The position numbers and the translations under genes were made by a program. DNA of 15,254 nucleotides from Candidatus Equibacterium intestinale (GTDB lineage: Bacteria > Bacteroidota > Bacteroidia > Bacteroidales > UBA932), in the NCBI GenBank assembly GCA_018064305.1, contig JAGHVP010000171.1, positions 1-15,254 of the forward strand, read 5' to 3'. Below are positions 7,660 to 15,154 of the stretch, in pieces (the first letter of the stretch is position 1; each line of letters begins with the position of its first letter). A model generated the notes under the pieces. That model saw nothing but the letters and a program-made list of their open reading frames with translations. It was not told the DNA's origin and searched no databases.

Positions 7660-9089
7660 AAAAGAAAGGATTGTATTCAAAACTTGACTGGCCCCTTGTC
7701 ATCAGCTATCTGCTGCTTGTCATCTTCGGATGGCTCAACATCTTTTCGGTGCTCCACGGCGACGGCAGCAACATTTTTGACACATCTGAGAAATATGGCA
7801 TGCACTTCATCTGGATCTGCGTTGCCATAACCACCGCATTCGTAATAATCCGCGCCATACCGCCGGGGCTCTGGAACAGCTGCGCCTGGATTCTGTATGC
7901 CCTCGAGGCATTACTGCTGCTGGCTGTGCCTGTTCTGGGCAAGGAAATCAACGGCTCCCGGTCGTGGCTTGCACTCGGCCCGTTCTCATTCCAGCCGGCT
8001 GAATTCTCGAAAATCTGCACCGCGCTGGCGCTTTCAAGCATTTTCGGCCGTTACGGATTCAATCTCAAATCATTCTCAAGCTACCTCAAGCCACTGATCA
8101 CCATGGCCATCCCCATGATGCTGATCCTGCTTGAGAAGGAGACCGGATCGGTGCTGGTCTATATGGGTTTCCTGGTGATGTTCTACCGCGAGGGAATGTC
8201 GGGCTGGTATCTGGTAGTGGGCTTCTTCATCATTCTGGAGTTCATCCTCACCATACTCACCTCTCCTTTCGTGGCGATAGTTGTGGCGGCCGGGCTGTTT
8301 GTGATGATTTATTTCGCACAGGACGAGCGCTATCTCATGGGACTGCTTGCAACAGCAGTCACCGTCACTCCGCTTGCCTTCTTCCCGAAGCTTCTGCAAA
8401 TCCCCGCAATTGCAGAAGTCAACCCGTTCGGTCCCGAGATATGGCTTGCCATCATACTTGTGGCCCTGTCGCTGTTCTTCCTTGTGAGAATCATACTGCG
8501 CTACCCCAGGATGGTATTCCTTCGAAACGCCCTGATCGCACTGATTGCAGGCATTGTATTCGTGCTTTCGGTGCAGGTCATATATGAGAAAGTGCTGGGC
8601 GACCACCAGCGCAACCGTATCGAGGTGTTCCTGGGTCTTGTCGAAGACCCGAAAGGTGTGGGGTACAACGTCCATCAGTCCATGGTGGCCATCGGTTCGG
8701 GCGGATTCCACGGGAAAGGGTTCCTTAACGGCACCCAGACCAGCCTCGGCTACGTGCCCGAGCAGGAGACCGACTTCATCTTCTGCACCATCGGAGAGGA
8801 GTGGGGCTTCCTCGGAGCGTTATATGTCCTTGCCCTCTATCTCTTCATCATCAGCCGCATCATCACCCTGGCCGAGAAATCGAAGGAGCGTTTCACCCGC
8901 GTCTACGGCTACTGTGTGGCGATGTGCTTCGCGGTCCACGTGGTGATCAACATCGGAATGACCATCGGCCTGATGCCCATCATCGGAATTCCCCTGCCAC
9001 TTGTGAGCTATGGAGGCTCATCTTTGTTGGCATTTACAATACTATTGTCTATCTTCGTGAGATTAGACCTGGAAAGGAAAAAAATATAA
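7656..9089 (+). CDS. rodA: SEDS-family peptidoglycan glycosyltransferase RodA
   Basis: RodA polymerises lipid II into glycan strands during elongation, working with PBP2. The 477-residue protein is a polytopic membrane protein with SEDS signatures: EINGSRSWLALGPFSFQPAE (97-116), LLEKETGSVLVY (158-169), HQRNRIEVFLG (317-327), GKGFLNGTQTSLGYVPEQET (353-372), directly followed by DFIFCTIGEEWGF, and PLPLVSYGGSSLLA (446-459). The Asp at 373 in ETDFIF sits where the essential catalytic Asp of RodA is expected. It is about 100 residues longer than the E. coli protein. The excess lies in the middle (about 200-310), where several additional hydrophobic segments appear, a trait I associate with Bacteroidota RodA. 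The start overlaps the mrdA stop (ATGA). gcvP follows after 19 AT-rich bases. Confidence 0.95.
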   Translation: MKKKGLYSKLDWPLVISYLLLVIFGWLNIFSVLHGDGSNIFDTSEKYGMHFIWICVAITTAFVIIRAIPPGLWNSCAWILYALEALLLLAVPVLGKEINGSRSWLALGPFSFQPAEFSKICTALALSSIFGRYGFNLKSFSSYLKPLITMAIPMMLILLEKETGSVLVYMGFLVMFYREGMSGWYLVVGFFIILEFILTILTSPFVAIVVAAGLFVMIYFAQDERYLMGLLATAVTVTPLAFFPKLLQIPAIAEVNPFGPEIWLAIILVALSLFFLVRIILRYPRMVFLRNALIALIAGIVFVLSVQVIYEKVLGDHQRNRIEVFLGLVEDPKGVGYNVHQSMVAIGSGGFHGKGFLNGTQTSLGYVPEQETDFIFCTIGEEWGFLGALYVLALYLFIISRIITLAEKSKERFTRVYGYCVAMCFAVHVVINIGMTIGLMPIIGIPLPLVSYGGSSLLAFTILLSIFVRLDLERKKI

Positions 9090-9108
9090 AAAATATATAC
9101 ACGCGATA

Positions 9109-11916
9109 ATGAAGTACACTTTCACAGACAGGCACAACGGTCCCCATGCAGACCAGGCCGAAGAAATGCTCAAAGCCATTGGCGCTGAGACAATTGATGA
9201 ACTTGTAAGACAGACTGTTCCTGAAGACATCCTTCTTGACGGGGACCTTCCCCTTGCAAAGGCTGTGGACGAGAGCGACTACACCGCTTCGCTCCGCGAG
9301 ATTGCAGCAAAGAACAAATGCTTCAAGAGCATGATAGGAATGGGTTTCTACCGCACCTCAACTCCTGCGGTGATTGCACGCAACATCTTCGAGAATCCTT
9401 CGTGGTACACATCCTACACTCCCTACCAGGCAGAAATCAGCCAGGGACGCCTCGAAGCTCTGATGATTTTCCAGACAATGATATCGTCTCTCACAGGTTT
9501 CTCACTTGCAAACTGCTCTATGCTTGACGACGCCACTGCAGCAGCAGAGGCGATGCGCATGATGTTCAACCTCCGTTCGAAAGAGGCTGTTGCAGCGAAG
9601 AAGAACCTCCTGTTTGTAGACAAGAACATATTCCCCAACGTGCTTTCAGTGCTCAAGACCCGCGCCGGTGCCCTCGGCATCGACATCGAAGTGGGCGACT
9701 ACAGCACCGCCATACTCAAGGAGCGCTGCTTCGGCGCAATGGTGCAGTATCCCGCAGCAAACGGTGAAATCCGCGACTACGCTCCCTTCTGCCAGAAAGC
9801 ACACGAGCGCGGCATTCTGGTAACTGCATACTGCGACCTTATGGCACTGGCTATCTTCAAGGAGCCGGCAGCATGGGGAGCTGACATTGCAGTGGGAACT
9901 TCACAGAGATTCGGCCTCCCCATGGGATTCGGCGGCCCTACTGCAGGTTTCATGGCCACAAAGGATGAATACAAGCGCTTCCTTCCCGGACGAATCATAG
10001 GTGCATCGGTAGACCGCCTCGGCAACCGCGCATACCGCCTTGCCCTGCAGACCCGCGAACAGCACATCAAACGCGAGCGCGCCACATCCAACATCTGCAC
10101 CGCTTCGGCACTCATGGCCATAATGACCGGAATGTTTGCAGTATGGCACGGTCCCGCAGGCATCAGGTCAATTGCACACAGCTGCACTGCATTCGCCCAC
10201 CGCGTGGCTGCAGCACTTGAGAAAAACGGATACAGGCTTGCATGCCGCGACTATTTCGACACCCTCGAGGTGCTTGCACCCAATGTCGAGTCTATCCGCG
10301 CACGCGCACTTGAAAACGGATTCAACTTCTTCTATCCCGATTCAAACACCATCCGCATAAGCTTCGACGAGCTTTCAAGAGAAGAGGACATCCAGTCTAT
10401 CGGAGAAATCTTCCAGATCAAGATACCCAGAATCGAGCTTGACACCACAAGCCCCATGCTCCGCCAGAGCGAGATCCTTACAAGCCCCGTGTTCAACACA
10501 TACCACAGCGAGACAGAGATGATGCGTTTCATCAAGAAGCTCGAGCGCAAGGATATCTCCCTCACCCACTCGATGATTCCTCTGGGAAGCTGCACCATGA
10601 AGCTGAACGCAGCTGTAGAGATGATGCCTCTCGGATGGCACGAGTTTGCAGATGTGCATCCCTACGCCCCCAAAGACCAGGTGGCAGGCACAATGCAGAT
10701 CATCAAGGACCTGGAGCATGACCTTGCAGTAATCACAGGCTTCAATGCATGCAGCCTCCAGCCCAACAGCGGCGCGGCCGGCGAGTATGCAGGTCTGATG
10801 ACCATCCGCAACTATTTCCGCGCAACAGGACAGACCAACCGCAACATAATGATCATCCCTACCTCCGCTCACGGCACAAACCCCGCTTCTGCAGCGATGG
10901 CAGGTTTCGACATCGAAGCTGTAAGCTGCGACGAGAACGGCAACATCATGGTTGACGAACTTGCAGAAAAGGCAGCTGCCGCAGGTGCAAACCTCGCCGG
11001 TATGATGATCACCTATCCTTCTACACACGGTGTGTTCGAGGTTCAGATCCGCCGCATCATGGACATCATCCACGAGCAGGGCGGTATGGTCTATATGGAC
11101 GGTGCCAACATGAACGCCCAGGTGGGTCTTACAAGCCCCGGCCATATCGGAGCAGATATCTGCCACCTCAACCTCCACAAGACCTTCGCCATGCCTCACG
11201 GCGGCGGCGGCCCCGGTGTAGGCCCCATCTGCTGCACCTCTACCCTTGCACCTTATCTTCCCGGCCATCCCGTAGTCGAGGAGTGCGGCGGCAAAGGCAT
11301 GACCAGCGTAAGCGCATCGCCTTACGGCAGCCCTCTGCTGCTTCTCATCACCCACGCATACATCAAGCTTCTGGGTCCTGACGGTCTGCGCAGAGTGTCA
11401 CAGATGGCTATCCTCAATGCAAACTATATCTCCAAGAAGCTCCAGCCAGAGTTCAGCACCCTTTATACCGGTGCCACAGGCCGCGTAGCACACGAGTGCA
11501 TCATAGACCTGCGCCATTTCAAGGCTGAATACGGCGTCGACGCAACCGACGTTGCCAAGAGGCTCATGGACTTCGGCTTCCATGCTCCCACACTCAGCTT
11601 CCCCGTTCACGAGACACTGATGGTGGAGCCCACCGAAAGCGAGCCCGTTGCAGAGCTTGACAGATTCGTGGAAGCTCTCATGTGCATCAAGGCTGAATGC
11701 GAGGCCATCAAGGCAGGCACTCTCGATGCAAAGGACAACCCGCTCACAATGGCGCCTCATGCCGCAATAGAGATTGCCGGTGACAACTGGAGCCATCCTT
11801 ACGGCCGCGAGCAGGCAGCTTATCCCCTGGAGTGGATCAAAGACAACAAGTTCTGGCCCGCTTCGGCACGTGTCGAGAACGGTCTCGGCGACCGCAACCT
11901 GATAGCAACGCTCTAA
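9109..11916 (+). CDS. gcvP: Glycine dehydrogenase (decarboxylating), P-protein of the glycine cleavage system
   Basis: The P-protein uses pyridoxal phosphate to decarboxylate glycine and pass the aminomethyl group to the lipoyl arm of GcvH. The 935-residue protein is the full-length fused type (homodimer-type family, roughly 930-960 residues) rather than split GcvPA/GcvPB. The N-terminal half shows GMGFYRTSTPAVIARNI (about 77-93) and YTPYQAEISQGRLEAL. The C-terminal half shows GSCTMKLNAAVEM, SAHGTNPASAAMAGF and the PLP site LNLHKTFAMPHGGGGPG, in which Lys691 is the expected Schiff-base residue. Neither gcvT nor gcvH is in the window, so the system's other genes must lie elsewhere. It sits 19 nt after rodA and 10 nt before lgt, on the same strand, and could be read through from the elongation operon. 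Confidence 0.97.
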   Translation: MKYTFTDRHNGPHADQAEEMLKAIGAETIDELVRQTVPEDILLDGDLPLAKAVDESDYTASLREIAAKNKCFKSMIGMGFYRTSTPAVIARNIFENPSWYTSYTPYQAEISQGRLEALMIFQTMISSLTGFSLANCSMLDDATAAAEAMRMMFNLRSKEAVAAKKNLLFVDKNIFPNVLSVLKTRAGALGIDIEVGDYSTAILKERCFGAMVQYPAANGEIRDYAPFCQKAHERGILVTAYCDLMALAIFKEPAAWGADIAVGTSQRFGLPMGFGGPTAGFMATKDEYKRFLPGRIIGASVDRLGNRAYRLALQTREQHIKRERATSNICTASALMAIMTGMFAVWHGPAGIRSIAHSCTAFAHRVAAALEKNGYRLACRDYFDTLEVLAPNVESIRARALENGFNFFYPDSNTIRISFDELSREEDIQSIGEIFQIKIPRIELDTTSPMLRQSEILTSPVFNTYHSETEMMRFIKKLERKDISLTHSMIPLGSCTMKLNAAVEMMPLGWHEFADVHPYAPKDQVAGTMQIIKDLEHDLAVITGFNACSLQPNSGAAGEYAGLMTIRNYFRATGQTNRNIMIIPTSAHGTNPASAAMAGFDIEAVSCDENGNIMVDELAEKAAAAGANLAGMMITYPSTHGVFEVQIRRIMDIIHEQGGMVYMDGANMNAQVGLTSPGHIGADICHLNLHKTFAMPHGGGGPGVGPICCTSTLAPYLPGHPVVEECGGKGMTSVSASPYGSPLLLLITHAYIKLLGPDGLRRVSQMAILNANYISKKLQPEFSTLYTGATGRVAHECIIDLRHFKAEYGVDATDVAKRLMDFGFHAPTLSFPVHETLMVEPTESEPVAELDRFVEALMCIKAECEAIKAGTLDAKDNPLTMAPHAAIEIAGDNWSHPYGREQAAYPLEWIKDNKFWPASARVENGLGDRNLIATL

Positions 11917-11926
11917 TACGCAACTT

Positions 11927-12862
11927 ATGTTCGACTTTCTGGCAATAACCTGGAATGTAGACCCGATTATCTGCAAGCTCGGCCCCCTGGCACTGAGGTA
12001 CTACTCTCTGCTGTTCATAGCCGGCTTCCCTATCGGCTACTACATTTTCACAAATATGTACAAGCGCGAAGGAGTCAACCCCGACCTCATAGAGCCGTTC
12101 CTCTACATCATGCTGATATGCACGATTGTAGGCGCGCGTCTCGGCCACTGCCTCTTCTACGAGCCCGAATACTATCTGAGCCACCCTGTGGAGATACTCA
12201 AGGTGTGGAACGGCGGTCTGGCAAGCCACGGAGGCGCAATAGCCGTTGTCATAGGCATCCTGATCTATGCCCGCAAATATGGCCGCAAGAACGGATTCGA
12301 CGCGCTCTGGGTGTTTGACCGCATAGGCATACCCGTATGTTTTACCGGTGCCTTCATCCGCCTCGGCAACCTCTTCAACTCAGAGATCTTCGGCGGTGCC
12401 ACCACCCTTCCCTGGGGATTCCGCTTCGTGCGCTCTGCACAGTGGGTGGCAGAATACGGCCCTACGGTATATCCTCCCGAAGGTGCTGCTTGCCATCCCA
12501 CCCAGATATACGAGGCACTCGGCTATGCCATCCTCGGAGCGGTGCTGCTTGCCATCTATAACAAACGCGGAAAGAGCCTCCATAAAGGCTGGCTGTTCGG
12601 AGTGTTCCTTATTGCACTCTTCTCTATCCGCTTTGTGATAGAATTCATAAAGAATGACCAGGTAGGCTTCGAGAAAGGCATGCTCTTCAACATGGGGCAG
12701 CTTCTCAGCGTGCCCTTCATCCTGGCAGGCATCGCCTTCATAGTGTACAGCCACAAGACCAAGATACCCGCATTGCTCGAGCCCAAGCCCGTAAAGGAGC
12801 CCGCAGTGAAAGGGCCTCGCATGTCAAGGGCTAAGCGCAAGGCTGCCGGAATGCAACAATAA
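11927..12862 (+). CDS. lgt: Prolipoprotein diacylglyceryl transferase
   Basis: Lgt is an inner-membrane enzyme that transfers diacylglycerol from phosphatidylglycerol to the lipobox cysteine of prolipoproteins, the first step of lipoprotein maturation. The 311-residue polytopic protein carries the family signatures: GARLGHCLFYEP (69-80), the hallmark GGLASHGG (96-103, with His101 corresponding to the essential His of E. coli Lgt), RLGNLFNSEIFGG (145-157), HPTQIYEALGY (190-200) and SIRFVIEF (233-240). About seven hydrophobic segments are visible. The C-terminal tail (about 283-311) is basic and probably cytoplasmic. The start lies 10 nt after gcvP and the stop 12 nt before the methyltransferase gene, so the three read as a transcription unit. 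Coding DNA contains a 16-bp exact direct repeat, listed separately. Confidence 0.96.
   Translation: MFDFLAITWNVDPIICKLGPLALRYYSLLFIAGFPIGYYIFTNMYKREGVNPDLIEPFLYIMLICTIVGARLGHCLFYEPEYYLSHPVEILKVWNGGLASHGGAIAVVIGILIYARKYGRKNGFDALWVFDRIGIPVCFTGAFIRLGNLFNSEIFGGATTLPWGFRFVRSAQWVAEYGPTVYPPEGAACHPTQIYEALGYAILGAVLLAIYNKRGKSLHKGWLFGVFLIALFSIRFVIEFIKNDQVGFEKGMLFNMGQLLSVPFILAGIAFIVYSHKTKIPALLEPKPVKEPAVKGPRMSRAKRKAAGMQQ
12482..12556 (+). repeat. 16-bp direct repeat pair inside lgt (12482-12497 and 12541-12556)
   Basis: GGTGCTGCTTGCCATC occurs twice, 59 bp apart start to start. The two copies are read in different frames: the first within Glu-Gly-Ala-Ala-Cys-His, the second within Ala-Val-Leu-Leu-Ala-Ile. 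Recombination between the copies would delete 59 bp and shift the frame. It may be coincidence from codon bias. Confidence 0.7.
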
Positions 12863-12874
12863 AGAATCCGATTT

Positions 12875-13783
12875 ATGCTGATTGAAAGCCCCTCAACCGC
12901 CTGGAAAGACTACGAACTGATTGACTGCGGAGATTTTGTAAAACTCGAGCGGTTCGGCCAGTATGTCACAATCCGCCCCGAACCCAAGGCACTCTGGAAG
13001 AAAAGCATGCCCGACAGCGAATGGAAGAAGCTTGCCCACACCAGTTTCATTGCAGGCAGCGGCTTCGGTAAGAGCGGCAAGGAAGAGAGCGGCACCTGGC
13101 AGATGCACAAGAAGATGCAGGAGCAGTGGGTGATAGGCTACCAGCCGCTTGGTTTCAACCTGCGCATGGGGCTCACATCATTCAAGCATGTGGGAGTGTT
13201 CCCAGAGCAGGCGCCCAACTGGCAGTATATACATAGCAAGACTTCAGAGCTGGTGCAGAAGGCAGGCGGACAGCCCGTCAAGGTGCTGAACCTGTTTGCC
13301 TATACCGGAGCGGCATCGCTTGCGGCGCGCAAGGCAGGTGCTGTTGTGACCCATCTCGACTCTGTGCGCCAGGTGGTTACCTGGGCACGCGGCAATATGG
13401 AGCTGAGCCATCTGACCGATATCCGCTGGGTGATCGAGGATGCCCTCAAGTTCGCGAAGCGCGAGGCAAAGCGCGGCAATACCTACCAGGGCATCATGCT
13501 GGACCCTCCCGCATACGGACACGGCCCAGACGGAGAGAAGTGGAAGCTTGACGACTGCCTCTACGAGATGCTCTGCAATGTCAGAGAGATTCTGGCTCCC
13601 AAAGACAGCTTCATGATACTGAACCTCTATTCCAACGGATATTCCGCACTCCTGGCCGACACTGCAGTGCGCACAGCGCTCAACCTGCCTGCAAACGCAA
13701 AGGCAGAATGCGGCGAGCTGGTGCTGCGCGACCGTTACGGCAAGGCGCTGCCGCTCAGCGTATTCTCGAGAGTGGAATTGTAA
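12875..13783 (+). CDS. Class I SAM-dependent methyltransferase (RlmI/RlmK-like family)
   Basis: This 302-residue protein has a Rossmann-fold methyltransferase domain in its C-terminal two thirds. Motif I is VLNLFAYTGAASLAARKAGA (137-156), an acidic residue follows in HLDSVRQ (160-166), IEDALKFAK (187-195) fits the adenine-contact region, and the catalytic-type motif is MLDPPAYGHGP (208-218), followed by LNLYSNG (249-255). The pattern resembles 23S rRNA cytosine or guanine methyltransferases of the RlmI/RlmK type. However, the N-terminal roughly 100 residues (with KLERFGQYVTIRPEPKALW at 24-42) do not look like a canonical PUA domain, and the protein is about 90 residues shorter than RlmI. The substrate is therefore uncertain, though RNA is the likeliest. 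It starts 12 nt after lgt; an 85-nt AT-rich gap with the pgk promoter follows. Confidence 0.85.
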   Translation: MLIESPSTAWKDYELIDCGDFVKLERFGQYVTIRPEPKALWKKSMPDSEWKKLAHTSFIAGSGFGKSGKEESGTWQMHKKMQEQWVIGYQPLGFNLRMGLTSFKHVGVFPEQAPNWQYIHSKTSELVQKAGGQPVKVLNLFAYTGAASLAARKAGAVVTHLDSVRQVVTWARGNMELSHLTDIRWVIEDALKFAKREAKRGNTYQGIMLDPPAYGHGPDGEKWKLDDCLYEMLCNVREILAPKDSFMILNLYSNGYSALLADTAVRTALNLPANAKAECGELVLRDRYGKALPLSVFSRVEL

Positions 13784-13792
13784 CAAATTGCT

Positions 13793-13824
13793 TTTGCGAA
13801 AGTTAGATTGGTTTCTTAACTTTG
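13793..13824 (+). promoter_or_regulatory. pgk promoter, Bacteroidota type (-33 TTTG / -7 TAACTTTG)
   Basis: TTTG at 13793-13796 is followed, after exactly 20 nt, by TAACTTTG at 13817-13824. This matches the primary Bacteroidota consensus TTTG-N19-21-TAnnTTTG with no mismatch. Transcription would begin near 13830, leaving a leader of roughly 35-40 AT-rich nt before the pgk ATG, typical of strongly translated genes in this phylum. It is the best promoter in the window. Confidence 0.85.
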
Positions 13825-13868
13825 TTGCTCAAACCTGATTATTATTATCATTTCATAAAATTCACACA

Positions 13869-15119
13869 ATGCAGAACATTTCAAACTACGATTTTGCCGG
13901 CAAAAAAGCCATCGTGAGAGTTGATTTCAATGTCCCCCTCAACGAAAATTTTGAAATTACTGACGACACACGTATCCGCGCTGCCCTCCCCACACTCAAG
14001 AAAGTGCTTGAGAAAGGCGGTTCGCTCATCATCATGTCGCACCTTGGTCGTCCCAAGGGAGTTCAGGAGAAATACTCTCTGAAACACATCATTGCACATG
14101 TAGAGAAAAAACTCGGCACCAAGATCCAGTTTGCAGATGACTGCATGAAGGCAAAAGCTCAGGCAGACGCCCTCAAACCCGGTGAGGTCCTCCTTCTTGA
14201 AAACCTCCGTTTCTACGCAGAGGAAGAGGGCAAACCCAGAGGTCTTGCAGAGGATGCAACCGAAGAAGAGAAGAAAGCAGCAAAGAAGGCAGTGAAAGAG
14301 AGCCAGAAAGAGTTCGTCAAGACTCTTGCAAGCTATGCAGACTGCTACATCAACGATGCATTCGGCACAGCTCACCGTGCACACGCTTCAACAGCCCTCA
14401 TCGCCGAATACTTCCCCAACGACAAGATGTTCGGTTATGTGATGGAAGGCGAGATCAAAGCCATCAGCAAAGTACTCGAGACTCCCGAGCGTCCCCTCAC
14501 AGCCATCATCGGCGGCAGCAAGGTATCTTCTAAGATCGGTATCATCGAGCACGTTCTCGACCTCGTCGACAACCTCATCATCGGCGGCGGTATGGTTTAT
14601 ACCTTCAAGAAGGCAATGGGCGGCAAGATCGGCCGTTCACTCTGCGAGGATGACCAGATCGAGGTTGCTCTCAATGTTATGAAGGCAGCCGAGGAGAAAG
14701 GCGTCAAGCTTTATCTCTCAAAGGCAGTTGTTGCAGCAGACGATTTCAGCAACGATGCAAATACAGTCATCTGCCCTTCAGACAACATCCCTGACGGTTA
14801 CGAAGGTGTTGACGCAGCTCCCGAGGCAGTTGCCGAATTCAAGGAAGTGATCATGAATTCAAAGACTATCCTCTGGAACGGTCCTGTAGGTGTATTCGAG
14901 ATGCCCAACTTCGCAAAGGGTACCAACGCTATCGCCGGCTTCCTCAAAGAGGCCACTGACAACGGAGCATTCACCCTCGTGGGTGGCGGCGACTCTGTCG
15001 CAGCTGTTACTCAGATGGGTTATGCCGACAAGGTAAGCTACGTATCAACAGGCGGCGGCGCAATGCTCGAGTATCTCGAGGGCAAAGTCCTCCCCGGCAT
15101 CGCAGCTATCCAGGAGTAA
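13869..15119 (+). CDS. pgk: Phosphoglycerate kinase
   Basis: Pgk transfers the acyl phosphate of 1,3-bisphosphoglycerate to ADP in glycolysis (reversible). The 416-residue protein is full length, with the two Rossmann-like lobes intact. The substrate lobe shows VRVDFNVPL (16-24), DTR (33-35), MSHLGRPKG (56-64), LLENLRF (109-115) and INDAFGTAHRAHAS (161-174). The nucleotide lobe shows GGSKVSSKIG (215-224), LWNGPVGVFE (335-344), GGGDSVAA (372-379) and STGGGAMLEYLEGK (393-406). A charged insert (about 118-147, rich in Glu and Lys) after the LRF motif resembles that of other Bacteroidales Pgk proteins. The gene has its own promoter and seems monocistronic. The stop is followed by only 35 bp before the group II intron end. 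The first codons (MQNISNYDF) fit the family start. Confidence 0.97.
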   Translation: MQNISNYDFAGKKAIVRVDFNVPLNENFEITDDTRIRAALPTLKKVLEKGGSLIIMSHLGRPKGVQEKYSLKHIIAHVEKKLGTKIQFADDCMKAKAQADALKPGEVLLLENLRFYAEEEGKPRGLAEDATEEEKKAAKKAVKESQKEFVKTLASYADCYINDAFGTAHRAHASTALIAEYFPNDKMFGYVMEGEIKAISKVLETPERPLTAIIGGSKVSSKIGIIEHVLDLVDNLIIGGGMVYTFKKAMGGKIGRSLCEDDQIEVALNVMKAAEEKGVKLYLSKAVVAADDFSNDANTVICPSDNIPDGYEGVDAAPEAVAEFKEVIMNSKTILWNGPVGVFEMPNFAKGTNAIAGFLKEATDNGAFTLVGGGDSVAAVTQMGYADKVSYVSTGGGAMLEYLEGKVLPGIAAIQE

Positions 15120-15136
15120 TCCTTACGCACAATTCC

Positions 15137-15148
15137 CCGGGATCCCGG
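15137..15148. repeat. 12-bp perfect palindrome between pgk and the intron end
   Basis: CCGGGATCCCGG is a perfect inverted repeat just after pgk and 6 bp before the inferred intron junction. It has no T-run on either strand, so it is not a standard intrinsic terminator. Its role is unknown. Confidence 0.75.
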
Positions 15149-15154
15149 AAATAA

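Noticed and set aside
8076..8711. Antisense open frame (211 codons) opposite rodA
   Set aside because: Its composition (very rich in His, Gln and Asp) is a shadow of hydrophobic codons on the other strand; no motif or start context supports it.
9023..9057. Promoter for gcvP within the 3' end of rodA (TTTG at 9023, TATCTTCG at 9050)
   Set aside because: The spacing is 23 nt and the -7 element has a mismatch; a TACTATTG alternative is only 13 nt from the TTTG. Too weak to call.
10375..11355. Long antisense open frame (326 codons) opposite gcvP
   Set aside because: It lies wholly inside gcvP, is rich in Cys/His/Asp as expected from the reverse complement of biased codons, and shows no recognisable domain. 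The gcvP frame is unmistakable.
13791..13802. Hairpin CTTT...AAAG after the methyltransferase as a terminator
   Set aside because: Only four A/T-rich base pairs, and it overlaps the -33 element of the pgk promoter.
15131..15148. Polylinker-like sequence (SmaI/BamHI-type sites) suggesting vector contamination
   Set aside because: The similarity is limited to a short palindrome; the neighbouring bases do not match a common cloning site and the sequence runs on into a plausible Bacteroidota group II intron end.
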